Positions 19,078 through 28,486 of a DNA stretch of 64,000 bases are shown one piece after another. The notes under the pieces are model-generated. The model made no database searches. It worked only from the letters and a program-made list of their open reading frames with translations, and had not been told where the DNA came from. The DNA comes from Photobacterium phosphoreum (GTDB lineage Bacteria; Pseudomonadota; Gammaproteobacteria; Enterobacterales; Vibrionaceae): contig NZ_MSCQ01000001.1 in NCBI RefSeq assembly GCF_002954725.1, positions 396,059 through 460,058 on the forward strand, written 5' to 3'. How positions within the stretch are numbered: the stretch's first letter is position 1; each line of letters opens with the position of its first letter. The position numbers and the translations under genes were made by a program.

Positions 19078-19183
19078 ATTAACGTAGAACATCAAGGTTG
19101 AATGAAACGGTTTTTTGACGCTTTATTTCAAACAGTTATTCATTTATCTGTCGTTTGTAGCGGCACGTATTAAAAGAGTTACT

Positions 19184-20578
19184 ATGAATCTATTTAATGT
19201 GTCATTAGCGCAAACAGCAAAACCCACCTCAGCTGCTACATCTGGGGGGGAGTCTGAAACCGTTAGTTTGAGTGATAATGATTTTTCACAGCAATATCAG
19301 CAAGCTATTGATGATTCTGCTATCAATGCAGAGATGATAGGTACTGATAGCGAGATTAATACTTCTCATCGTGGTATGACCGATATTAGCACTGCCAATA
19401 GTGGCATGAGTGATATTAGCACTAGCACTGACATATCAGTGAGTGATTCGATAGCCGTTAATGCAACCGATGAATCGTTAGTCAGCGCTGATAGCATCAC
19501 GATAGTTGATGATGCGACTGAGTTAATGGCGGCCGGGAATGTATTTCTACAGCAGTTAACCCAATCTAATCAGCAGCTTAAATTTGACGTTACCTCAGAT
19601 GCTAATGCGGTTAACAGTAGCGGCAATAGCTTGCCACCTTCTGCAATACCCCTAACAGATACCGTTTTGATTGATGGTGTACCAACTTCTTCTCAACCAG
19701 CAACTTCAACGTTAACAACGGTTGCCTCAACAACGTCAGCTGCAATGACACCAGCGACAGCAGTAACGAATAGTGCCGTATTGGCATCACAGGCGGCAAT
19801 GTTGGCTGATGACAGTCATGGACAAAACGCTGGCGAAGAGAGTGATGTTAGTGTCAATAATTCGCCACTATCTGTTACCACTACCGCCCTCTCATCGACA
19901 GCAGTAACGCCAACATCAGAAATGTTGTTGAATATGTCAGCTGCTGATGGTGTTTCTTTGTTGGCGAATGGCGCTTTACCTGCGGATGAGAGTCGCCTTC
20001 ATCATAATATGAATGCCAATGTTAATGGTGATTCCTTAGCTCAACAACTTGCAGGGTTAAGCCCAACATCACCGAATGCACTTAAACCTGAGCAATCAGC
20101 CGTTATGAATAACGCACAATCACCATTATTACTGACCCGTGAGCAGGCGGGAGAGCAAGTCCATGAGCGGATTAATATGATGATGGCGAAGAATCTTAAA
20201 TACGTTGATATTCGGTTAGATCCGCCTGAACTTGGAAAAATTCAAATTAAATTGAGTATTAATCAAGATCAAGCATCGGTGCAATTTACGGTGAATAACC
20301 ATCAGACACGCGACATCGTTGAACAAGCGATGCCACGTTTACGTGAAATGTTGCAACAGCAAGGATTGCAGTTAGCCCAAAGTTCAGTTCAACAAGAAAG
20401 TAGCCAGCAATTTGCAGGTCATCAAAATAATAGTTCTGCGCAGTCACAATCTGGTCAGCAATCATCAACAGTAGCAACGACGGCTGAAGGGCAATCAATG
20501 ACCGAGAGTGATCAACTTGATGTATCAACCGCAGTGTTCGTTACTGAAAATAAAGACCAAGTAGATTATTACGCGTAG
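19184..20578 (+). CDS. fliK: flagellar hook-length control protein FliK
   Basis: FliK measures hook length and triggers the FlhB specificity switch. The long N-terminal part (1-310) is Ser/Thr/Ala-rich and poorly conserved, as usual. The C-terminal Flg_hook domain is clear: DIRLDPPELGKIQIKLSINQ then VQFTVNNHQTRDIVEQAMPR. The frame is open from a TTG at 19115, but the ATG at 19184 (MNLFNVSL) has AAGAG upstream and suits the sigma-54 start, giving 464 residues. A run of seven G at 19244-19250 lies at codons 21-23 and could slip. Confidence 0.92.
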   Translation: MNLFNVSLAQTAKPTSAATSGGESETVSLSDNDFSQQYQQAIDDSAINAEMIGTDSEINTSHRGMTDISTANSGMSDISTSTDISVSDSIAVNATDESLVSADSITIVDDATELMAAGNVFLQQLTQSNQQLKFDVTSDANAVNSSGNSLPPSAIPLTDTVLIDGVPTSSQPATSTLTTVASTTSAAMTPATAVTNSAVLASQAAMLADDSHGQNAGEESDVSVNNSPLSVTTTALSSTAVTPTSEMLLNMSAADGVSLLANGALPADESRLHHNMNANVNGDSLAQQLAGLSPTSPNALKPEQSAVMNNAQSPLLLTREQAGEQVHERINMMMAKNLKYVDIRLDPPELGKIQIKLSINQDQASVQFTVNNHQTRDIVEQAMPRLREMLQQQGLQLAQSSVQQESSQQFAGHQNNSSAQSQSGQQSSTVATTAEGQSMTESDQLDVSTAVFVTENKDQVDYYA

Positions 20579-20612
20579 TGTTTCTGGTTGAATTAATGGT
20601 TAACACTGAACA

Positions 20613-20660
20613 AATAAAACAATAAAACAATAAAACAATAAAACAATAAAACAATAAAAC
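20613..20660 (+). repeat. tandem repeat (AATAAAAC)6 before fliL
   Basis: Six perfect head-to-tail copies of the 8-base unit AATAAAAC occupy 20613-20660, in the 100-base gap between fliK and fliL. They end 18 bases before the fliL ATG and 6 bases before its AAGGA ribosome binding site. The unit length is not a multiple of three but it is non-coding, so copy-number change would alter leader length and not a protein. Confidence 0.95.
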
Positions 20661-20678
20661 AGCAAGCAAGGACGAATA

Positions 20679-21158
20679 ATGGTTGGCGGAAAGAATAAAA
20701 AAATAGCGGTGATTAGTCTTATAAGTATCGTGGTTGTTGCCATGATAGCAGGAGGTGCTTGGTTTTATTCATCAGCATCAATAGCATCTCAAACGACTGC
20801 GGCGTCATCGTCAGAGTTAACTCCAGCGCCATTGAAAATGTCAGCGTACTACATCGTGTTACCCGAACCTTTTATTTTTAATGTCAGTGGTAAAGAGCGC
20901 GATCGAGTGGTGCAAATAAAAGTGCAGTTAATGGTTCGTGGTGAACAAAATGAAGCCTTAGCCAAGCAGCATATACCTCTTGTTGAAAGTGTGTTGTTGC
21001 AAACATTTGCAGTCACCACGGTTGAACAATTACGTCAGCCACAAGGCCGAGAACAACTACGCCAACAAGCATTGACAACAGTACAAGCAACAATGAATAA
21101 GATGACAAGCATGCCTGTGGTTGAACGGGTGTTATTTACTGGCTTTGTGATGCAATAG
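20679..21158 (+). CDS. fliL: flagellar basal body-associated protein FliL
   Basis: FliL is a single-pass inner-membrane protein that surrounds the stator and helps it work under load. One membrane helix lies at about residues 8-29 (IAVISLISIVVVAMIAGGAW). The periplasmic part shows YYIVLPEPFIFNVSG and the conserved ending. Length 159 is typical. AAGGA precedes the ATG directly after the (AATAAAAC)6 repeat. fliM follows after 7 bases. Confidence 0.93.
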   Translation: MVGGKNKKIAVISLISIVVVAMIAGGAWFYSSASIASQTTAASSSELTPAPLKMSAYYIVLPEPFIFNVSGKERDRVVQIKVQLMVRGEQNEALAKQHIPLVESVLLQTFAVTTVEQLRQPQGREQLRQQALTTVQATMNKMTSMPVVERVLFTGFVMQ

Positions 21159-21165
21159 GTGCGCT

Positions 21166-22227
21166 GTGAGTGATTTATTAACCCAAGATGAAATTGATGC
21201 GTTATTACATGGGGTCGATGAGCCGGATGATAATAATGATGACGAGCAAGGATCAGGGATTACCGCCTTTGATTTCTCCTCGCAAGATCGCATTGTTCGT
21301 GGACGGATGCCGACCCTTGAATTGATCAATGAGCGGTTTGCGCGTCATATGCGGATCAGTTTATTTAATATGTTGCGTAAAACTGCGGAAGTGTCGATCA
21401 ATGGCGTCCAAATGATCAAGTTTGGTGAATATCAAAATACACTTTATGTGCCAACCAGTTTAAATATGGTGCGTTTTAGACCGTTAAAAGGTACCGCATT
21501 GATCACCATGGAAGCACGATTAGTGTTTATTTTGGTAGAGAATTTCTTTGGTGGTGATGGCCGTTTTCACGCCAAAATTGAAGGGCGTGAATTTACCCCG
21601 ACTGAACGCCGCATTGTACAGATGTTACTTAAATTGGTATTTGAAGATTACCGTGAAGCATGGTCGCCGGTGATGTCGGTTGAGTTTGAATATATCGACT
21701 CTGAAGTTAACCCAACCATGGCCAATATTGTTAGCCCGACAGAAGTGATCGTGGTGAGTTCATTTCACATTGAGATCGATGGTGGCGGTGGTGATTTTCA
21801 TGTGGTGATGCCGTATTCAATGGTCGAACCTATTCGTGAATTACTTGATGCGGGTGTGCAAAGCGACAAGATGGATACTGATGTTCGTTGGAGCCATGCT
21901 TTGCGAGATGAAATCATGGATGTGCCGGTAAATCTGCGGGCAAAATTATTGGATATTGATATTTCATTACGCGACTTAATGGAATTACAAGCCGGTGATG
22001 TTATTCCGATCACAATGCCAGAATCTGCCACGATTTTTGTTGAAGACTTACCGAGTTATCGCGCCAAAATGGGGCGCAGTGGCGATAATGTCGCGCTTAA
22101 AATTACCGAGAAATTAAAACGTCCAGACATGGTGAAAACGGATTTGGCTTTTTTAGATCGTGATCTATTAAGTTCTACGTTGTTAGAGATGAATAGTGAC
22201 GATGATACTTATAAACGCAACCATTAG
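21166..22227 (+). CDS. fliM: flagellar motor switch protein FliM
   Basis: FliM is the C-ring protein that binds phosphorylated CheY and sets rotation direction. It begins at GTG (21166) with the CheY-binding peptide MSDLLTQDEIDALLHGVDEP. The middle CheC-like domain contains the GGDGRFHAKIEGREFTPTER region. The C-terminal SpoA domain (LRDLMELQAGDVIPI) pairs with FliN. Length 353 fits. Spacing to fliL (7) and fliN (11) shows one operon. Confidence 0.95.
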   Translation: MSDLLTQDEIDALLHGVDEPDDNNDDEQGSGITAFDFSSQDRIVRGRMPTLELINERFARHMRISLFNMLRKTAEVSINGVQMIKFGEYQNTLYVPTSLNMVRFRPLKGTALITMEARLVFILVENFFGGDGRFHAKIEGREFTPTERRIVQMLLKLVFEDYREAWSPVMSVEFEYIDSEVNPTMANIVSPTEVIVVSSFHIEIDGGGGDFHVVMPYSMVEPIRELLDAGVQSDKMDTDVRWSHALRDEIMDVPVNLRAKLLDIDISLRDLMELQAGDVIPITMPESATIFVEDLPSYRAKMGRSGDNVALKITEKLKRPDMVKTDLAFLDRDLLSSTLLEMNSDDDTYKRNH

Positions 22228-22238
22228 CAGGAATAACA

Positions 22239-22625
22239 ATGTCTCAAAATGATCAACAAATGGCCGATGATTGGGCTGCTGCGCTTGCCGAGCAACAAGA
22301 TGATGTTCAGCCAGCGCCACTGGAAGAGTTAACGGATGATACAACGCCAATCTCTGATGATGAACGGCGTAAACTTGATACCATCATGGATATTCCAGTG
22401 ACGATTTCAATGGAAGTTGGCCGCACGCAAATCAGTATTCGTAATTTACTGCAACTTAACCAAGGTTCGGTGGTGGAACTTGATCGTATTGCGGGTGAAT
22501 CATTAGATGTAATGGTTAATGGCACTTTGATCGCTCACGGTGAAGTGGTGGTGGTCAATGATAAATTCGGTATTCGTTTAACCGATGTAATTAGCCAAAC
22601 TGAACGCATTAAAAAATTACGTTAA
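22239..22625 (+). CDS. fliN: flagellar motor switch protein FliN
   Basis: FliN forms the bottom of the C ring and docks FliH for export. The SpoA domain occupies about residues 45-125, with MDIPVTISMEVGRTQISIRN and LNQGSVVELDRIAGESLDVM. The N-terminal 40 residues are acidic and variable. Length 128 is normal. AGGAA precedes the ATG. Confidence 0.95.
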   Translation: MSQNDQQMADDWAAALAEQQDDVQPAPLEELTDDTTPISDDERRKLDTIMDIPVTISMEVGRTQISIRNLLQLNQGSVVELDRIAGESLDVMVNGTLIAHGEVVVVNDKFGIRLTDVISQTERIKKLR

Positions 22626-22634
22626 GAGTCAGCA

Positions 22635-22991
22635 ATGGATCAGCCAATTACATTAGGGCAAGCGCCCGATCTTAATTTAGCCACGACGTTAGCGTCACTA
22701 GTATTAGTGATTGTGATTATTTTATTTTTGGCATGGCTGCTAAAAAAAATGCGTCTTGTCGGTGTTCACAGTAATGATCAGCGACTCACTATTGTTAAGC
22801 AGTTAACACTTGGACAGCGGGAGCGTATTGCGCTGATTCAAGTGGGTGATGAACAATTATTAGTCGGTATTACTCAGCATAATATTTCGTTGCTGAGTAA
22901 GCTTGAACAACCTTTAATCATGGAAGATGTGCCAGCTAAAGATTTTGCTTCTCAGCTGAGCCGATTGATAACCACCAATGATAAAAAATAA
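22635..22991 (+). CDS. fliO: flagellar export protein FliO
   Basis: FliO helps assemble the FliP ring of the export gate. The protein has 118 residues, one membrane helix at about 15-36 ([20 protein letters not shown]), followed by KKMR and a beta-rich cytoplasmic domain with [20 protein letters not shown], the FliO signature. The stop overlaps the fliP start by 14 bases, indicating coupling. Confidence 0.92.
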   Translation: MDQPITLGQAPDLNLATTLASLVLVIVIILFLAWLLKKMRLVGVHSNDQRLTIVKQLTLGQRERIALIQVGDEQLLVGITQHNISLLSKLEQPLIMEDVPAKDFASQLSRLITTNDKK

Positions 22992-23820
22992 CCTTTCACC
23001 TTGTTTGAAAATGGCGTTGCTGTTGCTATTTATTGGTAGCTTGGGTGTGTCAATACCCGTATGGGCAACTGAGAGTGTTACGCAAACGGCAATGACCGCG
23101 GAAAGTAACGCCTCACATTTAACTGCGGGTGCGCGTAGCGGTGGTGGTATTCCAGCGTTGTCGGTTACCATGAACCCTGATGGCAGCGAAGATTACTCCA
23201 TCACATTGCAAATATTAGCCCTCATGACCGCCCTTGGCTTTTTGCCTGCAGTGGTGATTTTAATGACATCATTTACCCGTATTGTGGTGGTGATGTCGAT
23301 TTTGCGCCAAGCAATGGGATTACAACAAACGCCCTCAAATCAGGTCATTATTGGGATCGCGATGTTTTTGACTTTCTTTGTAATGTCGCCTGTTATCGAT
23401 AAAATTAATACCGATGCAGTGCAGCCTTATATCAACGAGCAAATCAGTGCTCAGCAAGCATTAGCCAAAGCCGAAGAGCCAATGCGGCAATTTATGCTCA
23501 AGCAAACGCGAGTGAAAGATCTGGAAACGTTTGTCAATATGTCGGGATCAACCGCGACCGATCCACAAGCAGTACCGCTAACAGTATTAGTGCCAGCGTT
23601 TATTACCTCTGAGCTTAAAACGGCGTTTCAGATCGGCTTTATGTTGTTTTTACCGTTTCTAATTATTGATTTAGTGGTGGCATCAGTATTGATGGCGATG
23701 GGTATGATGATGCTATCACCGATGATTGTGTCATTACCGTTTAAGTTAATGTTGTTTGTCTTAGTGGATGGTTGGAATTTAATTCTGTCTACGCTGGCTG
23801 CCAGTTTTGGTACGTTGTAA
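22978..23820 (+). CDS. fliP: flagellar export gate protein FliP
   Basis: FliP builds most of the export gate core with FliQ and FliR. A cleavable Sec signal peptide is visible ([20 protein letters not shown]), as known for this family. Four membrane segments follow. The family motifs [20 protein letters not shown] and [20 protein letters not shown] are present. Length 280 is slightly longer than the usual 245-255 because of the signal-peptide region and a glycine-rich stretch after it. Confidence 0.95.
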   Translation: MIKNNLSPCLKMALLLLFIGSLGVSIPVWATESVTQTAMTAESNASHLTAGARSGGGIPALSVTMNPDGSEDYSITLQILALMTALGFLPAVVILMTSFTRIVVVMSILRQAMGLQQTPSNQVIIGIAMFLTFFVMSPVIDKINTDAVQPYINEQISAQQALAKAEEPMRQFMLKQTRVKDLETFVNMSGSTATDPQAVPLTVLVPAFITSELKTAFQIGFMLFLPFLIIDLVVASVLMAMGMMMLSPMIVSLPFKLMLFVLVDGWNLILSTLAASFGTL

Positions 23821-23853
23821 ACCTGTGGCTTATACGGTGAGGATACACAAGCT

Positions 23854-24123
23854 ATGACCCCAGAAGCGTTTGTCGATATTTTTCAAGAAGCGTTATACAT
23901 GGTATTGATCATGGTGTGCGCGATTGTTATTCCGGGCTTATTAATTGGCTTAGTGGTGGCAGTGTTCCAAGCTGCAACCTCGATTAACGAACAAACATTG
24001 AGTTTTTTACCGCGTTTAATTGTGACCTTATTAGCTTTGATGTTTTTCGGCCATATGATGACGCGAATGTTGATGGATTATTTTTTTCGAATTGTCGATC
24101 AAATTCCACAATTGTTGTATTAG
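23854..24123 (+). CDS. fliQ: flagellar export gate protein FliQ
   Basis: FliQ is an 89-residue protein with two membrane helices (about 15-38 and 52-75). It contains the conserved PGLLIGLVVAVFQAATSINE and QTLSFLPRLIVTLLAL. A GAGGA ribosome binding site lies upstream of the ATG. It is the usual neighbour between fliP and fliR. Confidence 0.95.
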   Translation: MTPEAFVDIFQEALYMVLIMVCAIVIPGLLIGLVVAVFQAATSINEQTLSFLPRLIVTLLALMFFGHMMTRMLMDYFFRIVDQIPQLLY

Positions 24124-24181
24124 CGTGATGAATCGTACCGTTATCACCGCGTAATATTCGTTTCATAAGTAGCCACGGTTT

Positions 24182-24964
24182 ATGCACTATACCTCCAGCG
24201 TGTTATTAGAATGGATAGCCAATTACTTTTGGCCGTTCACGCGTATTTCTTCAATGATGATGGCAATGACCTTTTTTGGGGCGCGTTTTGTGTCGCCAAA
24301 AATTCGGTTATATCTCGCCTTAGCGATCACTTTTACGGTGATGCCAATGTTACCTAAAGTGCCGACCGAGATTGAATTACTCTCTGTGGCGGGATTTATT
24401 GTCACGACTCAACAAATCATGATTGGGGTCGCGATGGGGTTAGTGACTCAGTTTATTACGCAGACTTTTGTGTTATTAGGACAAATCCTCGGTATGCAGT
24501 CGAGTTTAGGTTTTGCCTCGATGGTCGATCCCGCTAATGGTCAAAACACGCCAGTGCTGGGGCAGTTTTATATGTTTTTAGCCATATTACTGTTTTTGGC
24601 AACCGATGGTCATTTGACGATGCTAAATGTGGTGGTACTGAGTTTTACCACCTTGCCCGTAGGCAGCAGTATGTTAGTGGCGGCAGATTATTATCAATTA
24701 GCAGGGTGGTTTGGACATATCTTTAAAGCTGGGGTTGATATGGCGTTGGCTGGCGTGATTGCATTATTAACCGTTAACCTCTCGTTTGGGGTCATGACTC
24801 GTGCTGCACCGCAGTTAAATATTTTCTCGTTAGGGTTTTCATTTGCGTTGTTACTTGGTTTAGCGATCAGTTGGTTTATTGTGCTAGGGATCGTGCCACA
24901 GTATGAAACGATTTGGCAGACAGGATTAGATCAAATTTGTCGTTTAGCAAGGCTTAATTGTTAA
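24182..24964 (+). CDS. fliR: flagellar export gate protein FliR
   Basis: FliR is the single-copy component that closes the FliPQR helix. It has 260 residues with several hydrophobic helices, and the family segment FVLLGQILGMQSSLGFASMV followed by DPANGQNTPVLGQF is clear. It lies 58 bases after fliQ and has no strong ribosome binding site. flhB follows after 81 bases. Confidence 0.94.
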   Translation: MHYTSSVLLEWIANYFWPFTRISSMMMAMTFFGARFVSPKIRLYLALAITFTVMPMLPKVPTEIELLSVAGFIVTTQQIMIGVAMGLVTQFITQTFVLLGQILGMQSSLGFASMVDPANGQNTPVLGQFYMFLAILLFLATDGHLTMLNVVVLSFTTLPVGSSMLVAADYYQLAGWFGHIFKAGVDMALAGVIALLTVNLSFGVMTRAAPQLNIFSLGFSFALLLGLAISWFIVLGIVPQYETIWQTGLDQICRLARLNC

Positions 24965-25045
24965 GTCTGATAATCCATTAGCTTCTGATTTAATAGCGAT
25001 TTATTTCGTTATTTATTTTTCTAACTTCACCATGGACGAACCATT

Positions 25046-26176
25046 ATGTCGGATGCTGACGGTCAAGAACGTACCGAAGACGCCACCGCGCGAAAACGCG
25101 AGCAGGCGCGGGAAAAAGGTCAAGTACCGCGCTCAAGAGAATTAGCCTCCGTGGCAGTATTGGTTTCCGGTGCTGTGGGTTTAATGTGGTTTGGTGAAGG
25201 ATTGAGTATTGCGTTAGGCAAAGTGATGACGCGGATGTTCAGTTTAAGCCGAGAAGAAGTGTTTGATGTACAGTTGCTATTAACGGTAGTGACGAATGCG
25301 GTATGGCAAGTGTTTTTACCGTTAGTGCTGGTATTGGTATTTTTATTTACTGCGGCATTAATTGGTGCGGCAGGGTTAGGAGGGATACGTTTTTCTTCTG
25401 AAGCGGCAATGCCGAAATTATCTAAAATGAATCCAATCAGTGGCCTTAAACGGATGTTTGGTAGTCAAAGTTGGGTCGAACTGATTAAATCAGTGCTTAA
25501 AGTCGGATTAGTGGCGAGTGTGGCGGGGTATTTGATTTATTCGAGCTTGGATGATTTTTTTCAACTCAGTATTGAAACCTTTCCGGCTAATTATTTTCAT
25601 GCATTGGATATTCTGCTTAATTTTGTTTTATTAATTTGTTGCTCATTATTAGTCGTGGTAGCGATTGATGTGCCTTATCAGATTTGGCATTTTAGCGATC
25701 AATTAAAAATGACCAAGCAAGAAATCAAAGATGAATATAAAGATTCTGAAGGTAAGCCTGAAGTAAAAGGTCGTATCCGTATGTTGCAGCGTGAAATGGC
25801 ACAACGACGAATGATGGCGGATGTACCACAAGCCGATGTGGTGATCACTAACCCTGAGCACTATTCAGTGGCATTACGTTATGATCCTAAACTTGATGCG
25901 GCACCGATTGTGATTGCCAAAGGTGGCGACCACTTAGCCCTTAAAATTCGTGAAATCGCCAATAAACACAATATTGATATTGTTCCAGCCGCACCATTAG
26001 CCCGTGCAATTTACTATACCACCGACTTAGAGCAGCAAGTGCCTGATGGATTGTTTGTCGCAGTGGCACAAGTGTTAGCTTATGTTTTTCAATTAAAAGC
26101 TTATCGACGTGGTAAAGGACAAAAACCAATATTATCTTCGGCAGCAACAGAGATACCACAAGAATTACGTCATTAA
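25046..26176 (+). CDS. flhB: flagellar export switch protein FlhB
   Basis: FlhB opens the export gate and switches specificity from hook to filament substrates after self-cleavage. It starts with the typical MSDADGQERTEDATARKREQ, followed by AREKGQVPRSRELASVAVL. Four membrane segments lie between about residues 30 and 210. The autocleavage site is NPEH in VVITNPEHYSVALRYDPKLD, with E at the third position where T is commoner. Length 376 fits. It ends the fliK-flhB unit. Compare the small FlhB-like protein at 38979-39290. Confidence 0.95.
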   Translation: MSDADGQERTEDATARKREQAREKGQVPRSRELASVAVLVSGAVGLMWFGEGLSIALGKVMTRMFSLSREEVFDVQLLLTVVTNAVWQVFLPLVLVLVFLFTAALIGAAGLGGIRFSSEAAMPKLSKMNPISGLKRMFGSQSWVELIKSVLKVGLVASVAGYLIYSSLDDFFQLSIETFPANYFHALDILLNFVLLICCSLLVVVAIDVPYQIWHFSDQLKMTKQEIKDEYKDSEGKPEVKGRIRMLQREMAQRRMMADVPQADVVITNPEHYSVALRYDPKLDAAPIVIAKGGDHLALKIREIANKHNIDIVPAAPLARAIYYTTDLEQQVPDGLFVAVAQVLAYVFQLKAYRRGKGQKPILSSAATEIPQELRH

Positions 26177-26236
26177 TAAAAGCGGTATTAAATTGTAAAT
26201 GCATAATTTTGCTGTCAAAATAATGGCATAATTATG

Positions 26237-26251
26237 CGGCATGATAATTGC
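26237..26251 (+). promoter_or_regulatory. sigma-54 promoter of flhA operon
   Basis: CGGCATGATAATTGC followed by TTT has GG-N10-GC spacing and a TTGC box. Transcription would begin near 26263. It directly abuts a perfect 12-base palindrome GCATAATTATGC (26226-26237). A second half GCATAATT occurs at 26201-26208. The palindrome may be a regulator site, but that is inference. Confidence 0.6.
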
Positions 26252-26338
26252 TTTAAGTTAATGTATCTGTGAAGGATTATGGATCAACATTAGTTTGTAA
26301 CCCTCGTCTTCATGCCAATAATTTTTGATGACAAAACA

Positions 26339-28435
26339 ATGAAGCTTGCAATTCCTGTTGCTGCGCGTTTACCGTTAGCACGTTTAAAAAATATGCCCGC
26401 AATAGGTGCACCGGTGATGGTGTTGGCTACTTTGGCGATGATTATTCTGCCAATACCGCCATTATTATTGGATATGACCTTTACTTTTAATATTGCGCTG
26501 TCGTTAGTGGTGCTGTTAGTCACTGTTTACACTCGCCGTCCCCTTGATTTTGCTGCCTTTCCTACTGTATTGCTTATTGCAACCTTATTACGTTTAGCCC
26601 TTAACGTGGCCTCAACGCGTGTGGTGTTACTGCATGGTCATGAAGGCCCTGATGCGGCAGGACAGGTGATTGATGCTTTTGGATCGGTGGTGATTGGTGG
26701 TAACTATGCGGTCGGTTTGGTGGTGTTTCTTATTCTGATGATCATCAACTTTATGGTTGTAACTAAAGGTGCGGGGCGTATTTCAGAAGTTAGTGCTCGC
26801 TTTACCCTTGATGCTTTACCCGGTAAACAAATGGCGATTGATGCGGACTTAAATGCGGGATTAATTGATCAAGAGCAAGCCCGTACTCGCCGTTTTGAAG
26901 TCACTAAAGAAGCGGATTTTTATGGTTCAATGGACGGTGCTTCTAAGTTTGTTAAAGGGGATGCGATCGCCGGTATTCTGATCTTATTTATCAATATTAT
27001 TGGTGGCTTGATCATTGGCATGACGCAACACGGCTTAGGTTTTGTTGAAGCAATTGAAATATATAGCCTGCTTACCATTGGTGATGGACTGGTGGCGCAG
27101 ATACCCTCGTTATTATTGTCAATTGGTGCCGCAATGCTGGTAACTCGTCAAAATACTGACGAGGATATGGGCCAGCAAATGTATTTCCAGATGTTTAATA
27201 ATCCGCAGGCATTAATCATTACTGGGGCTATTTTATTTGTCATGGGTATTGTTCCTGGCATGCCTCATGTGCCGTTTTTATTGTTAGCCGCCATTATTGG
27301 TGGTGCGGCTTATTGGCGTTATAAGAAAGACAAAATCGCGGCATTAGTTGAAAAAGAACCCCAGTCTCATGATTTAGCGCCGATTCAACCGATGAAAGAG
27401 TTGTCATGGGATGATGTTCAGCCTGTCGATACGATTGGGCTTGAAGTCGGCTACCGATTGATTTCGATGGTTGATAAAGACCAAGGTGGTGAATTGTTAG
27501 AACGCGTTAAAGGGGTGCGTAAAAAGCTTTCGCAAGATTTTGGTTTCCTCGTACCGCCAGTACATATTCGTGACAATTTGGAGTTACCACCCAACAGTTA
27601 TCGTATTAGTTTAATGGGCGTGACCTGTGGCGAAGCCAATATTCACCCAAATATGGATCTAGCGATTAACCCCGGCCAAGTGTTTGGCAATATTGATGGC
27701 GAAAGAACGCTTGATCCTGCATTTGGTTTAGAAGCGGTATGGATTCAAGTATCACAGCGTGAACACGCACAAGCATTAGGTTACACCGTGGTTGATTCTG
27801 CCACTGTGTTAGCGACCCATTTAAGCCAATTATTAACCAACCATGCCGCGCAATTATTAGGCCATGAAGAAGTACAAAACTTACTTGAAATGTTGGGTCA
27901 ATCGACGCCGAAATTGGTTGATGGCTTTGTGCCTGATCAACTGCCACTAGGGGTGGTGGTGAAAGTAATGCAGAACTTACTTAACGAAGCAATTCCATTA
28001 CGGGATATTCGAACCATTGTCCAAACCTTGTCTGAGTACTCCAGTAAGAGTCAAGATCCTGACATTCTAACGGCCGCGGCACGTATTGGTTTAAAACGAT
28101 TAATCTGTCAAGAAATCAATGGAATAGAAGCAGAATTGCCGGTTATAACCTTAGTGCCTGAATTGGAACAGATATTGCATCAGACGATGCACTCTGCGGG
28201 TGGGGAGTCATCAGGTATTGAACCGGGATTAGCCGAGCGTCTGCAACGATCACTTACAGAAGCGACTCAGCAACAAGAATTAAAAGGTGAACCTGCGGTG
28301 TTGTTAACCTCCGGTGTTTTACGTTCTACCTTGGCAAAATTTGTCAAAAATACCATTCCGACCCTGAGGGTACTTTCTTATCAAGAAGTGCCTGATGAAA
28401 AGCAAATTCGAATTGTTAATGCGGTTGGTCATTAA
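26339..28435 (+). CDS. flhA: flagellar export gate protein FlhA
   Basis: FlhA forms the nonameric ring under the export gate, drives proton-dependent export and docks chaperone-substrate complexes. Eight membrane helices lie in the N-terminal half. The FHIPEP-family signature region is seen in RLALNVASTRVVLLHGHEG and GRISEVSARFTLDALPGKQM. The large cytoplasmic domain (about 360-690) follows. The frame is also open from an ATG at 26312. I use 26339 because MKLAIPVAARLP resembles the usual start, but neither has a good ribosome binding site. Length 698. It starts the flhA-flhF-flhG-fliA unit. Confidence 0.94.
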   Translation: MKLAIPVAARLPLARLKNMPAIGAPVMVLATLAMIILPIPPLLLDMTFTFNIALSLVVLLVTVYTRRPLDFAAFPTVLLIATLLRLALNVASTRVVLLHGHEGPDAAGQVIDAFGSVVIGGNYAVGLVVFLILMIINFMVVTKGAGRISEVSARFTLDALPGKQMAIDADLNAGLIDQEQARTRRFEVTKEADFYGSMDGASKFVKGDAIAGILILFINIIGGLIIGMTQHGLGFVEAIEIYSLLTIGDGLVAQIPSLLLSIGAAMLVTRQNTDEDMGQQMYFQMFNNPQALIITGAILFVMGIVPGMPHVPFLLLAAIIGGAAYWRYKKDKIAALVEKEPQSHDLAPIQPMKELSWDDVQPVDTIGLEVGYRLISMVDKDQGGELLERVKGVRKKLSQDFGFLVPPVHIRDNLELPPNSYRISLMGVTCGEANIHPNMDLAINPGQVFGNIDGERTLDPAFGLEAVWIQVSQREHAQALGYTVVDSATVLATHLSQLLTNHAAQLLGHEEVQNLLEMLGQSTPKLVDGFVPDQLPLGVVVKVMQNLLNEAIPLRDIRTIVQTLSEYSSKSQDPDILTAAARIGLKRLICQEINGIEAELPVITLVPELEQILHQTMHSAGGESSGIEPGLAERLQRSLTEATQQQELKGEPAVLLTSGVLRSTLAKFVKNTIPTLRVLSYQEVPDEKQIRIVNAVGH

Positions 28436-28486
28436 TGATGTTGAAAGTGAATACTCATTTAAGCGCTTGCTGATAGGGAATTAAGT

